From assembly GCA_947311845.1 (NCBI GenBank), contig CAMZMU010000080.1, forward strand, positions 17,983,144 through 18,047,143: a stretch of DNA of 64,000 bases, given 5' to 3'. Positions 23,438 to 35,062 of the stretch are shown here, one piece after another. The DNA comes from Poa pratensis. Lineage: Eukaryota; Streptophyta; Magnoliopsida; Poales; Poaceae. The notes beneath the pieces are model-generated. The model saw only the letters and a list, made by a program, of their open reading frames with translations. It did no database searches and was not told the DNA's origin. Both the position numbers and the translations under genes were made by a program. Each line of letters begins with the position of its first letter. Within the stretch, counting starts at the first letter, position 1.

Positions 23438-24773
23438 TACCCTCGCGCAATGTTCTGTTGAAGGTATCCACTCAACTTGCAGAGTGGATACTGCTGTTTT
23501 TTCCGCCTGGTTTTCTCTGCTTGTAACTTGTGGTCACAAGATTTTACTGAATTGTAAGGAAGTCATACCTGATTGTATTGTAATGGTGCTGAGACTGGTA
23601 ACATGTACAAACAGTTCTGTATCCAAAGTTATCTATCAAGTTACCACTAGTCTGGCTCTGTTATCCGCATCAGCACCAACATACACCGAGCCACATATTA
23701 TCTGGATATACTGATGCCTAGGTCCTTTCATTGTTGCTGTCCACATTGGTGCTGCTCCACTGCTTGTACAGTCGTGCAGAGTAGCATTATGGTGCTTGAA
23801 CAACGGTGGAGCTTGCACATTTAACATTTGTATGTCCGGATCGGTGATGAACCTGAATGAAAGCATGGATGGATGTGTGTGCTAGGTGCTAGCGCAACTG
23901 CACAGAGCCAAGGCTCTTCAGGGTGGTCGCTTACGGTGGAAGAACGCAGGGAGCTTCCAAATCTGTAAGCACATTTTCTCTGCCATTTTGGTTCTACTCT
24001 CCCTGTAAGACTTCATGTCGTCATATCCTTGGCGCGTTGCAGCAGAAACGCGGTTTAATCTTGTCATTGTAGTTCTCTAGATCCTAAGATACCGCTGCAC
24101 ATGCTGATTGTGTCGCCAAGCTCCAGGATTATACAGCTCTATTCCTTCAGTGAGCATGTGCCATTAGGTCCCAACCAAGATTTTCACTTCCGGGATACAA
24201 GCTAGTTTCGGTTTTTTGTAAGTAGTATTACATCAAACACATGTAAATTTAATTATAAATTTTTATTTTGAACACATTCTATGTCCTTGGTAGAGATCGA
24301 TTATGTAAATGTTGTGCTTATATATTTGGCAGACGTACCCATAAAAGTAAAACAATATATGTAGACCCATATACTTGAATGTCAGTACACACAAATGGCT
24401 AGTTGATTGCTTTGTTTCGCGTACAACCTCCATTTTTTTGCCCACCTCGCACAACTAATGGAAGTCGTTTATACTCAGCTCACCTTGCGGCTCCACGCAA
24501 CCTTTGCTCCTCTGCTTGACACACTGGTGTGCATCGATGTGGCTTGTTTTTACAGCATAAACTCGGGATCCTATGGCATCGGCTTTGTATCGAGATACTA
24601 GACATACTACGATATGTTTCGTGATACAAGTTATTAGCAAATTAAGATATTGATTGGTAACAGTAGAATTGCAAAATCGTAGGATAGTGGTCTCCTAAGT
24701 AGTACTAGCCTACTAGGACTTTTACCATTGTTTTTAGTGACACCCTTTACCGTACTTCTTGCTGATACTGAAG
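23438..24773. other. SYF2 3' UTR and unassigned downstream DNA
   Basis: The first few hundred bases after the SYF2 stop are AT-rich and suit a 3' UTR; the poly(A) site is not clear. 23900-24770 shows no frame with protein similarity and no bounded repeat. Confidence 0.4.
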
Positions 24774-25088
24774 GCCTCTTTGGTTTGCAGGATTCTCAAA
24801 ACATAGCAATAGGAAAAACATAAGATTAGAGTGTCATGTCCAGTTGAATCCTACAGGAATTAGAAACTAAAAAAATTTACATCACGGAGTGTTTAAATCA
24901 TAGGAAAAACAAGGAGTTGTAACATGTGGTATGAGTCGATAATTTTTTTTCCAAAACATAGTGCAATGCAATCCTATAGGAAAAATTATTAAGGTTTTAA
25001 CGCTACGAATCAAACGCACCTTGGAAAAAAAATCCTTAGTATCAAAATACTTCAAAATTCGTATGTGATTCCTTTGAATCAAGGAGTC
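24774..25088. mobile_element. MITE-like insertion with GGCCTC/GGAGTCC ends
   Basis: The left end GGCCTCTTTGGTTTGCAGGA is an approximate inverted copy of the right end (…GATTCCTTTGAATCAAGGAGTCC). CTGAAG-like bases lie on both sides. The matching place in the diverged duplicate near 31710 reads straight through from GTGAAG to TATTGTTCG, so that copy looks like an empty site. Superfamily is undecided (Mutator or hAT type). Confidence 0.6.
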
Positions 25089-25470
25089 CTGAAGAGCTAC
25101 TGTTCGCTGGAGACACAGACCCATCTTTCGTTTCCTCCTATGGATAGCTAGCTGGTAGCTGCGGCAGCTCCCACCTCTAAATTCGCTCGCGTGTGTTCTT
25201 GTTCGTGGGACGTGTTTGAAAGGAACCCATGGAGGGTTGGAGTAAGTAGCTTTTAGCAAACGTGGTGCTTGTAGTTGCAGGTTATGATGACTGGACCAGG
25301 GCCGGCTTGCCCTTTTAGCACAGAAGCAGCATGTGTTAAGTTCTTCAGTACATTCAGTCACTACAGTACGCGGCTTCTTCTGTTCGTCGGTACTGTTGTC
25401 GCAGCAGTGTGTTCACTGTAGAAATCGACGAGTACTTTAGAGCTTCTCTCGATGATTAAACGGACCAAGC
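25089..25470. repeat. Left copy of a diverged segmental duplication, part 1
   Basis: It matches 31710-32110 and 32930-33020 in the same order, with shared phrases such as AATTCGCTCGCGTG and TTCGTCGGTACTGTT. It continues after the gypsy element at 30845. The last five bases (CAAGC) are the gypsy target duplication. Confidence 0.7.
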
Positions 25471-25799
25471 TGTTAGCAGGGCACCTGCTACGTCGTCGAC
25501 ACCAGCTACATCGTCTACTTCCCCTATGGGCCGAAACTCGGAGGAGGAGGCAACCGACCCAACACCAGCCCAGCGGGCCGTGAGGACCAGGGTTCCGTCC
25601 AAGCGCTACCCAGCCCAGGAGTGGGTTAGCAAGTAGTATATCTAGCGTGTGTGTTACTGCGTTGTAATTGGCTTGGATCACGGCGGTGGCCGTTTGCTTG
25701 TAGAACAAACCGAATCCAGATCTCACCTGCTACCAATTCCTCTCGAAGCAATTCCTCGAGAGCGAGATTATCTATCGAATCCGTAGCCTGATGCTAACA
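25471..25799 (+). repeat. 5' LTR of the 25-31 kb gypsy element
   Basis: It runs TGTTAGC...GCTAACA. Compared with the 3' LTR it has one extra T near 25593 and G instead of A near 25760. Confidence 0.95.
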
Positions 25800-25914
25800 T
25801 TTGGTATCAGAGCCAAGCGATCCTACCCACTACCACCTTCACGGCAAGCTGGAGATCCTTCATGCGCACGAAACGCGTTTGAAGGCGGCGGCGGAGCGGC
25901 GGCGGTTGGAGCTC

Positions 25915-27998
25915 ATGGAGAATCTCACGGCGGAGGGGAAGGCGATCTACGAGACCGTCACGGCGGCGAACGACAAGGCCCATGCTAGCCTCAAGTCTGA
26001 TCTGGAGCGGCTCATCTCGGAGTCGATCGAGCGCTCGTTGGCGGCGGCGCTGACCACGGCGGTCGATAAGGCAGTGGAGAAGGCGGTCGGCACCGCCATC
26101 GGCAGCACCGTCGAGAACAAGGACGCGGGGAAAAAGAGTCCCGGTCCTCTCAAGATCTCGCCTCCCAGAGCGACGACTTGGCGCCGCACACCAGGCAGCC
26201 AAGGGGAGACGCGGGGATCGGCCAAACTGGGCACCGCGCTGCAACAACTACACGGGGGTCGGGCTCTGGTGGTTCTCCACCTTACGTCCCGCCTCCGGCA
26301 CGAGGTATCCTTGCGAATTTGAACCCAGCTTCAGCTTCAGCTTCATCCTTCGGTAGTTTAATTCAGAGGGAGAGACGTGCTTCTTCCACAAATCATGGCA
26401 AACCACCATCCATGGATTTCCCTGAATTTTTTGGGGAGAACCCTAAATTTTGGCAAGCGCGTTGCGAGGACTACTTTGCTCTGTTTGACACCGATCCCGA
26501 TCTGTGGATAGCAGTCGCTGCTATGCAGTTCAAGGGCGACGCGGCTGTGTGGTTGACGTCTGTGCAACACCAGTTCGTCAGGGCTACCTGGGAGCAATTT
26601 TGTGCGGCAGTTTTGCAGAGATTTGGAAAGAATCAACATAGGTCTCTAGTGCGCAAATTATACAAGTTAAAACAAACAGGAACTGTTGTGGAGGTTGCTG
26701 CTTATTCTGCCTTAATGGATCAGATAGCAGCATACGAGCCGCAACCTGATATGTTACACTACACTACTAGATTCATAGATGGGCTTAGATCTGATGTACG
26801 TATGGTAGTAGCAATTCAATTACCTCAGGACTTGGATACTGCATACACTATTGCTATATTGCAGGAAGAGGTGGGAGAGGGCGAAACGGAACTGAATTCT
26901 CCTCAGTATCGAAGGTCAAGTTCTTCATCTTCATCAAGGCAGAGTAAAAGTTACTCTCCACGATCCGGGGATGAGGCAAAACAAGCTTCATCGGCAAAAA
27001 CTTTCCCTGAATCAGACCGGCTTGCAACCTTAAAAGCCTACAGAAGAGCTAAGGGTCTTTGCTTCACTTGTGGGGAGCGTTGGGGCAAGGAGCACAAATG
27101 TGGCACTACTGTCCAGCTGCATGTGGTGCAAGAGCTTCTGGCCTTCTGCAGAATGGATGATGCGGATGCAGAAGACACCGACGATGATCTGATGCTCTTG
27201 TCTGTTGATACTCAGACACCTGAACCAAATACATTGGCGATTCACTTGCAGTGTCAGCTTAATGGTCAGGAGGTGGTATTCTTGTTGGACTCGGGAAGCT
27301 CTCATTCGTTTCTCAGTGATAAATTAATGAGTGAAGTACCAAGGGTAGAACCTCTGGCAGCTACGCAGCGAGTGAGGATAGCAGGAGGGGGGCATCTCGT
27401 CTGTGATTTTTGGGCTCCCAATTGCAAGTGGAAGTCGGGCAGTACAGAATTTCAGTCCGAATTCAAGTTCTTGCCATTGAAGCATTATGATGGAATTATT
27501 GGTATGGACTGGCTGGCTACTATGGGCACGATGCAAATTAATTGGGAGCAGAAGTGGCTGTCCTTCGATTATAAGGGAAAGTCAGTCTTCTTACAAGGTG
27601 AATTGCCAACAGAATTCTTGTGCACAGTGGTGGAAGTTCATCTGGCTCAAGCACCAGAGTCAGCACCTGTTCCAGAGGAAATACAGCGTCTGTTGGATAA
27701 ATTTCAGACTGTGTTTGAAGCTCCAAGTGGTTTGCCCCCGCGCAGAGCTTGTGATCACCGTATTCCGCTCATTGAGGGTGCCAGGCCCGTCAGAATAAGG
27801 CCATATCGCTACTCACCTGAACTCAAAACCGAGATTGAGAAGCAGATCAAGGAGATGCTAGACTCAAGGGAGATTTCTATTAGCAACAGTGAGTTTGCTT
27901 CACCCATAATCATGGTTAAGAAGAAGGATTTCACATGGCGTCTATGTGTGGACTACCGCAACTTGAACCTTCTTACATTGAAGTCCAAGTACCCCTAC
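25915..27998 (+). pseudogene. Gypsy gag, protease and N-terminal reverse transcriptase
   Basis: The likely start is MENLTAEGKAIYE at 25915, opening an Ala/Lys-rich helical N-terminus. A one-base loss near 26150 moves into the main frame. That frame has the retrotransposon gag core (FPEFFGENPKFWQARCEDYF, near 26420) and the zinc knuckle CFTCGERWGKEHKC (near 27060). It then has protease (LLDSGSSHSFLS, near 27285) and the start of reverse transcriptase (WRLCVDYRNLN). A second one-base loss, in a C-run near 27995, ends the frame. Function is packaging, processing and reverse transcription of the element RNA. Confidence 0.88.
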
Positions 27999-30712
27999 CC
28001 GTGATCGATGAATTATTGGACGAGTTAACTGGCAGTTCTTGGTTTTCTAAACTGGACCTGAGAGCAGGGTATCACCAGATCAGACTTGCGGAGGGGGAAG
28101 AATACAAGACGGCATTCCATACGCATAGTGGACACTATCAATTCAATGTGATGGCCTTTGGTCTGACAGGAGCCCCAGCCACTTTTCAGGCAGTGATGAA
28201 TGAAACATTGGCACCCGTGCTTCGCAAATATGCCATTGTCTTCTTTGATGACATTTTGGTGTACAACAGTTCCTATGAAGATCATTTGAAACATCTAGAA
28301 CATGTGCTGCAGCTGTTGTCTGATAGTAACTGGCGGGTGAAAGGATCTAAGTGTGCTTTTGGGCAGCGTAGCGTCTCTTATCTGGGGTATGTGGTCGATG
28401 CAAGAGGAGTTTCTACAGATCCAAGCAAAGTAGAAGTGATACAGAAGTGGCCAGTTCCGAAGAATGTCAAGGAACTTCGGGGAATTCTAGGAGCAACAGG
28501 GTACTATCGCAAGTTTATTGAGCAATATGGTGTAATTTGTCAACCCCTGACTCAGCTGCTTCGGAAAAATGTTCCTTTCGTTTGGTCGTCCACAACTCAA
28601 TTGGCTTTTGATACCCTCAAACGTGCATTGGTGACAGCCCCTGTTCTGGCGTTACCAAATTTTGCATTGCCATTTGCTATTGAGACAGATGCCAGTGATC
28701 TAGGGGTGGGAGCAGTTTTAATTCAGAATGGGCATCCGTTAGCTTATGTGAGTCGAGGGCTTGGTCCTCGTACCAAGGGACTATCCACATATGAGAAAGA
28801 ATACATGGCTATCTTGCTAGCAGTTGAACAGTGGCGTGCTTACCTTCAACATGATGAGTTCACCATTCACACGGACCACTGCAGTTTGTCTCATTTGGCA
28901 GATCAGAGACTCCATACTCCATGGCAGCAGAAGGTGTTCACTAAGTTGTTGGGATTGCGTTTCCAGATCAAGTACAAGAAAGGAACTGAGAACCGTGTGG
29001 CGGATGCATTATCTCGTCGCCCACCGGAAGCAACAACTTTGTTGGCTATATCTCACTTACAACCAGCATGGCTCCAGGACATTGTGGCATTATATCAGAA
29101 GTATCCTGAAGCAACTGAACTGCTTACTCGTTTGGCAATTCATGCCGACCCTGGAGAGCCTTTCACATTGCGTGATGGTCTCATTCGTTACAAGCAACGT
29201 ATATGGTTACCGCTGGACAAGGAATTCACCGAGAAGATTATTGATGCTTTTCATGCGAGCCCTGTGGGAGGACATTCTGGGATTCCTGTTACATCCAGTC
29301 GCATCAAAGCCTTGTTTTACTGGAAGGGAATGAAGCAACAAATCCATAAGTTTGTCAATGAATGTGAGATCTGCCAACGGGCTAAACCAGAAAGGGTTCG
29401 ATACCCAGGTTTGCTAGCTCCACTTCCAGTACCAAAGCAATTTTGGCAAATCGTGAGCATGGACTTCATAGAAGGGTTGCCACGCTCTGGTCGTTTTAAC
29501 TGCATCATGGTTATGGTGGATAAGCTATCTCGTTATGCTCACTTTATTGGTCTGTCTCACCCGTTTACTGCAGCGACGGTGGCAGTATCGTTCATGGACA
29601 ATGTTCACAAGTTGCACAGCATGCCTGAGTCGATTGTGTCTGATAGGGATAAGGTCTTCACGAGCAACTTTTGGCAGCAGATGGCTGCACTCTCTGGCAC
29701 CCAGTTAAGGATGAGCTCATCGTACCATCCCCAAACGGACGGGCAGACGGAACGCGTTAATCAGTGTCTGGAGGCATTTTTGCGCTGTTTCACACATGCT
29801 TGTCCAGCGAAGTGGGCTCAATGGTTGTCCTTGGCAGAGTATTGGTACAATACTAGCATGCATTCTGCTTTGGATGGTAAGTCGCCGTTTCAGGTGTTGT
29901 ATGGTCACTCGCCTCGCCACTTTGGACTCACTCTCGACGCGGCTTGCCCAGTGACCGATCTGGAGGAATGGTTACAGGATCGTTCTCTGATGCTCAGACT
30001 TCTGCAGCAACACCTTGAGCGTGTCCGGCTTCGCATGAAGCACCAGGCTGACAAGAAACGCTCTGACAGGGAGTTCAAGGTAGGCGACTTCGTGTACATG
30101 AAGCTGCAGCCATATGTCCAATCATCAGTGGCACCACGAGCGCATCACAAGCTGTTATTCAAGTATTATGGGCCATATCAGGTGCTAGAACGCATTGGTG
30201 TTTCTGCTTATCGTCTCCAGCTTCCTGCCGGCAGTCGCATTCATCCGGTTCTTCATGTATCTCAATTGAAGCAAGCATTGGGTGTGAACCAACAGGTACA
30301 GCCTCAACTTCCTACTCCGGATGATGCTTTTGCAGTGCCTGTGCGTGTGTTGCAGCGGCGTTTACGCCAGCAAGGGAATGCTTCAGTTCCGCAAGCGTTG
30401 ATCCAGTGGTCCAACCAGCCTGAGTCGCTGGCAACGTGGGAAGACTTGATCGAGCTGCAGCAGAGGTTCCCGCACGCTCCAGCTTGGGGACAAGCTGGTT
30501 TTCAAGGGAGAGGGAATGTTAGCAGGGCACCTGCTACGTCGTCGACACCAGCTACATCGTCTACTTCCCCTATGGGCCGAAACTCGGAGGAGGAGGCAAC
30601 CGACCCAACACCAGCCCAGCGGGCCGTGAGGACCAGGGTCCGTCCAAGCGCTACCCAGCCCAGGAGTGGGTTAGCAAGTAGTATATCTAGCGTGTGTGTT
30701 ACTGCGTTGTAA
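27998..30712 (+). pseudogene. Gypsy reverse transcriptase, RNase H and integrase, ending inside the 3' LTR
   Basis: The frame resumes at LPVIDELLDEL. It shows the RT active site FFDDILVY (near 28240), RNase H (TDASDLGVGAVL), the integrase zinc finger (GGHSG, CEICQRAK), and the catalytic core (MDFIEGLP, SDRDKVF, HPQTDGQTERVN near 29730). It then has the GPY/F module and a chromodomain-like end (ALIQWSNQPESLATWEDL). The stop lies at 30712, so the last 65 codons are encoded by the 3' LTR. Apart from the upstream frame break this part is intact. Confidence 0.92.
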
Positions 30713-30844
30713 TTGGCTTGGATCACGGCGGTGGCCGTTTGCTTGTAGAACAAACCGAATCCAGATCTCACCTGCTACCAATTCCTCTCGAAGCAATTCC
30801 TCAAGAGCGAGATTATCTATCGAATCCGTAGCCTGATGCTAACA
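30517..30844 (+). repeat. 3' LTR of the 25-31 kb gypsy element
   Basis: 328 bp. Its first 196 bases are also the C-terminal coding part of pol, a tail rich in Ala, Arg, Ser and Thr. Confidence 0.95.
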
Positions 30845-30912
30845 CAAGCAATCAAGATGACATCAGGCATGAGCGAACGGGCGCCGGACGCGCATAGCCA
30901 TCCCAATTAATA

Positions 30913-31036
30913 CTCCCTCCGTTCGGGAAATGATGTCTTAGATATATCTAAATTTGAATGTATGTGTACATTAAAATATGTCTACATACATCTAAATCTA
31001 GATATATCTAAGACATCCTTTTTCGAACGGAGGGAG
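30913..31036. mobile_element. Stowaway MITE
   Basis: The inverted ends CTCCCTCCGTTCG and CGAACGGAGGGAG are flanked by TA on both sides. It is 124 bp and almost a full palindrome. Stowaways move with Tc1/mariner transposases. The duplicate at 33090-33110 has no insertion here. Confidence 0.95.
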
Positions 31037-31260
31037 TACAACCTTTCTGCAGGCAGTCTGCAGTTTTTTCATCTCCGGCGACACTTTTCCAAGGATTTCG
31101 TCCAGCTCAATCTGTCCCGGCGTCAATAAACCGACGATGATGGCCTCGCCCCATAGCTGTCATGCCAACGAACCGTCGCCGTCTCCGGCCAACCGGCCGG
31201 ACATTCACTCCCATCCGTCGGTCGCTCTCGCCGGCGTTTTTTCTCCTAGCTAGCATACCA
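31037..31260. repeat. Left copy of the segmental duplication, part 2
   Basis: 30845-31260 (without the Stowaway) matches 33020-33290, for example GATGGCCTCGC, GTCGCCGTCTCCGGCC and CGGTCGCTCTCGCCGGC in the same order. No protein is encoded. Confidence 0.75.
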
Positions 31261-31690
31261 GGCGGGCAAACTTTCAGTTAGGATAGGTAGAACTGTCACG
31301 GTGTTCTTTTTCGTGGAGCATATTTAAACTAGGCATGCACAGTCCGTCTGGAGGTGAACATCTTGCACATTCATCTGTCCGCATGGGAACACACCATCTC
31401 TGGAAGGCAAAACCACTGCATTCAAAATGATCACCATTGATTTGTTACCATTTGGAAGGCTCCAGCCAAGAATTACCTTTCATCATTCCTGATAACAAAA
31501 CCAGATGAGCCACATAAATTGTTCCCAAACCCATTTACACGCCTTGGACTGCTCGAACAGAACTGCACCATGCCTCTTACCATTTCTTCAACTCTAGATT
31601 GACCACGAGCCACATAGAATGACCCCAGCATCAGAGGATGGACAGAAGTTGTCAATAAGATCCGTCGCCCAAGTGAGGAGATGCATATTA
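31261..31690. other. Unassigned DNA between the duplication copies
   Basis: No open frame with similarity, no bounded repeat. Confidence 0.35.
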
Positions 31691-33300
31691 CTTGGCGTTG
31701 ATGGTGAGTGAAGTATTGTTCGCCGCAGTCTGCAGACATAGACCCATTCTTTCATTTCCCCTTATAGAGAAGTGGCTGCCGCAGCTGCCCACCTCTGAAT
31801 TCGCTCGCGTGCGTTTTGTTTCAACGGAAGGCATTGGAGTACCTTTTAGCAGCCTGGTCCTTGTTGCTGGAGATTAATGGATGAAAAGAATTCATTTGTG
31901 ATGTTTTTTCTTTTTGCGAATGGAGATTGTGATGTGAAGATGAAGTAGTCATTAATTTGGACGGCGGTGATGACCGGACGTCTGGATCAATGCGGACTAG
32001 TGCTGGGCTTTCTATCTTTACATTTGCACAGGAGCAGCATGTGTTTATTTCTTCAGTTGAGTACAGTTTGTTCGTCGGTACTGTTACCGGAGCAGTGGTT
32101 CTGTTGCCTAAGCTTACGTATATGCCTTTTTGAGAGGTTCAGGTGACGGCATCGACCAAACTACCGTTTGTGGAAGCTGAATTGGCGAACACTTTTTGCG
32201 GTTTCTAGTGCCTCTCATCAGCCTTTCCTTCTTGGCGTACCGTAGCAACAGCAACAAAAAGTTTATCGATGAATTAGCAACTCCAATGTTTGATTGTTTA
32301 TGCATGTTATACACTGAAGACCATGGCCGGCCATTAATATCCTCATCTGAGCTTGTTTACTCCCAACAAGTTGAGGTGGAGGACGTTCGTCTTTTGTTTC
32401 TGAAGTTGGGGCAGTCTTATATCTACACTGAGCATGGGAGGATTTCTCGCCCGGTTTGCAGTAGGCGAAATATCCAGATTCTCACGAGGCAGTTCCGAAA
32501 TATCAAGATTCTGTCCGCTTGTACAAGCCTTTGACTTGATCTTTTGTTTATGTGTGTGGAGGTATTTGTAAACTGGTTCAACACTTAGTATCTCCGTCAT
32601 TGGCATCATTAATTTAACGTTGGGCTACGGTCTTATGTCTAAAAGTAATAGGGAAATCCATCAAAACAGAATCAGTTGCGCATAGTACAGCATGGTGACT
32701 GTTTTTTCTACATGTTTTGAATTTTGACGAGTAAATATGTCCTACAATGAAACCATGGCCGGCCATTGATATCCCAACCTGAACTTGCTTACCATCAAGT
32801 TGAGGTTCGTTTAATTATTGTTGTCCTACAATGAAACCATGGCCGGCCATTAATAAATCCACCAAAATAGAATCTGCTGCGTATAGTACAACAAGGGGGC
32901 TGAATCTTTTTACAACTTCTGAATAGAGGTACTACTCTTAGAACTTCTCTTGACGTCTGACGAGTAAATCGGCCGTTGTAAACCTGGGATGCTGAAGCTG
33001 GCGAGTGACAATCAAACGGACCAAGCAATCGAGATGACATCAGGCATGAGCGAACGTGCGCCGGACGCGGGTCGCCGTCGCGGCGGCCACCCCAATTAAC
33101 ACCCACTTTCCGCTGCAGTTTTCTCGTCTCCGGCGACCCTTTTCGTCCAGCCCAATCTGTGCCGTAGTCAATAAACCGACGATGATGGCCTCGCGACCCA
33201 TGACAAGGAACGGTCGCCGTCTCCGGCCGGCCGGCCATTGATCACTCCCATCCGCCGGTCGCTCTCGCCGGCCTTTCCCCGAACCCGTTGCTTTTCCCAG
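31691..33300. repeat. Right copy of the segmental duplication
   Basis: It carries the same sequence order as 25089-25470 plus 30845-31260 but lacks the MITE, gypsy and Stowaway insertions. It is longer by about 0.8 kb (32110-32920), where local repeats built around CCATGGCCGGCCATT (near 32323, 32755 and 32839) have expanded. Confidence 0.75.
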
Positions 33301-33729
33301 TTGCCCCCATGAAAAAGGCGGCAGCCGAACCACACAACCGAGATGTTCTCCATTGATTGGACCGGCGAGATCCTCTTCTACCGTGGAAGTACGCCCAACT
33401 TTTCGTGGCTTGGTCGAACCAACGACGCAGCCAAGAAGAAGAATCATCCACTAGTACAAGCACCATGGCACCTACTGCGTCTGCGTGTGATGCCGTTGTT
33501 ATCCGGCCGACACAAGTAGACTTGATTAAGCATCTCACTCCAACAGAAGAACAGAGCAGTTAATTAAGGAGGAGGATTCGTGTGGTTGGGTTCAGAGTTA
33601 GTAAACGCCGTGCATGGGCTGCGTTGTTGTTATGGGTCGACGTGACGTGGCGACGGCGAAGCGCGAGGAGGAATCAAAGCTAAAAGCTATGGCGTGGCGG
33701 GGATCGGAGCAGGGAAAAATATCTGGTTT
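33301..33729. other. Unassigned spacer
   Basis: Mixed composition, no recognisable gene. The last nine bases, ATCTGGTTT, may be a target duplication of the next feature. Confidence 0.35.
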
Positions 33730-34598
33730 TGACTTTGGGTCTTTTTCCTTCTCCCTCCTTCGAGAGAGCTCCAGTTGAGAGTGACTTTCGTGCCCTGTTG
33801 CTGCCCCTTTCCTTCTGGCTCTCCGGCGGCGTTGCCGGCCGGCGAGGAGATGGATTGGTGGCTGGTCCCCTTTGTACATAGTAGTAGATCTAGCACTAGG
33901 TTTAGCTAGTTTCGTTGTTTGTTTTGGCAGCTCCGTGGTGGATACCCGCTTCCTTATCCTTCCCTTTTGGAGCATGCTGCGAACGCCCCCGAGCAGCGTT
34001 TCGTGGTTTGCGGCGACGAGATCACCGGCGGTGGCGGCGTGGTGCCGCGGGAAGCCAGTGGCCGGAGCCGGTGTTCCCTTCAATAAGCTCGCTGGGTCTC
34101 TGCTCCGCGGCTGGCCTCTCCAGATCTCCGAGGTGGGGAAGGAGATGGTGTGGAAGTGGAGATCCTGGCTGATATTCCCTTTGTTGGTTTACTTGCGAGC
34201 TGCGATGCTAGCCTTCGATGCGGTTCCGGCTCGACCTCCTGCTCAGGTCGGGCGAGCACCCCGCCAATGCTCCATCTTCGACGCCAAGGTCTCGCTGCGT
34301 GCGGCGAGCGGCTCATGCGGCGACTTCAACGGGATTCAGTTCCCAAACGGCTTGTGCAGGAGACTCAGCGGCCTTCCGGTTCCTTCTCGTTCTCCTCTGG
34401 GTCACCGGCGGTGCGACGGCGAGTTCTTGGATGGCGGCGGATCTGGAGATGCAGGAATCCCAGGGTGCGTGCGTTTTTTCTTTTTTCTCGGGGTGTTTTC
34501 TGCTAAAGGGGGACGGCTATCCCGTGTCAGGATGTTTACAGTGTACTCAGATGTAATCTTTGCTTAATTAATCTAGATACGTTTATCAAAAAAAAAAA
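33730..34598 (+). mobile_element. Possible poly(A) retro-insertion (LINE 3' part or retrocopy)
   Basis: The segment ends in a 12-A tract preceded by an AT-rich end (…GATACGTTTATC). ATCTGGTTT occurs just before it (33721-33729) and just after the A-tract (34599-34607). That is the pattern of target-primed insertion. The interior is GC-rich and open in one + frame for 231 codons (33872-34567), but the product resembles no protein I know. The short repeat could be chance, so the call is tentative. Confidence 0.4.
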
Positions 34599-34607
34599 AT
34601 CTGGTTT

Positions 34608-35062
34608 GCGTGGCCAAATGCTCCGGCCGGCCGGCCGTCCAATGAAGCGCCGGCCGACAGCACATATCGACATAACATTACAGTCAGGCCAACTCAAAGC
34701 CAAACAAGTGTAGATTTAGCATGCAGTTTCAGTTTCATTTCATTTCTTCTGCGTATGTTTGTATGTACCTGGAGTCTGGAGAGAGTAGTATCTCCGAAAG
34801 AAAGAGAGAGAAAAGATCTGCAGGAATCCTGCTTCTGCTGCACAACTGGAACGGAAGAATCAAAACCTGAAAGTCTATGGCGTGTATCAAAAAATAAAAT
34901 CTCTATTGACTATGAACTGAACACAAGCATGCAAAGAATCAAACTTTGGCAAGCTCGAAAAGAACACTCGAGGTTGGCGGCTGGAAGAAAGCTCCGATCG
35001 ACCAACTTTTGATGTTTTTGTACAGCGGCGTGGCGGGAAGAAAGGAAGGATGGACCGGAAGC
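34608..35062. other. Unassigned downstream region of the F-box gene
   Basis: Contains a GGCCGG-rich patch at 34623-34637 and AT-rich DNA. It probably includes the 3' UTR of the F-box gene on the - strand. Confidence 0.35.

Larger units (their letters stand above)
25471..30844 (+). mobile_element. Complete Ty3-gypsy (chromovirus, Reina-like) retrotransposon
   Basis: The LTRs are 25471-25799 and 30517-30844, flanked by CAAGC (25466-25470 and 30845-30849). The primer site TGGTATCAGAGCC starts at 25802. The short LTRs, the variant zinc knuckle and the GPY/F plus degenerate chromodomain after integrase suggest a Reina-like chromovirus; this clade call is by pattern only. The LTRs differ by one substitution and one base of length. 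At 1.3e-8 changes per site per year that is about 0.1 million years. Two one-base losses break gag-pol. Confidence 0.93.

Noticed and set aside
25801..25914. gag start at the primer binding site
   Set aside because: The open frame there begins without ATG inside the primer site; the first suitable ATG in frame is at 25915.
33872..34567. 231-codon protein gene
   Set aside because: No recognisable domain; sits inside a probable poly(A) insertion.
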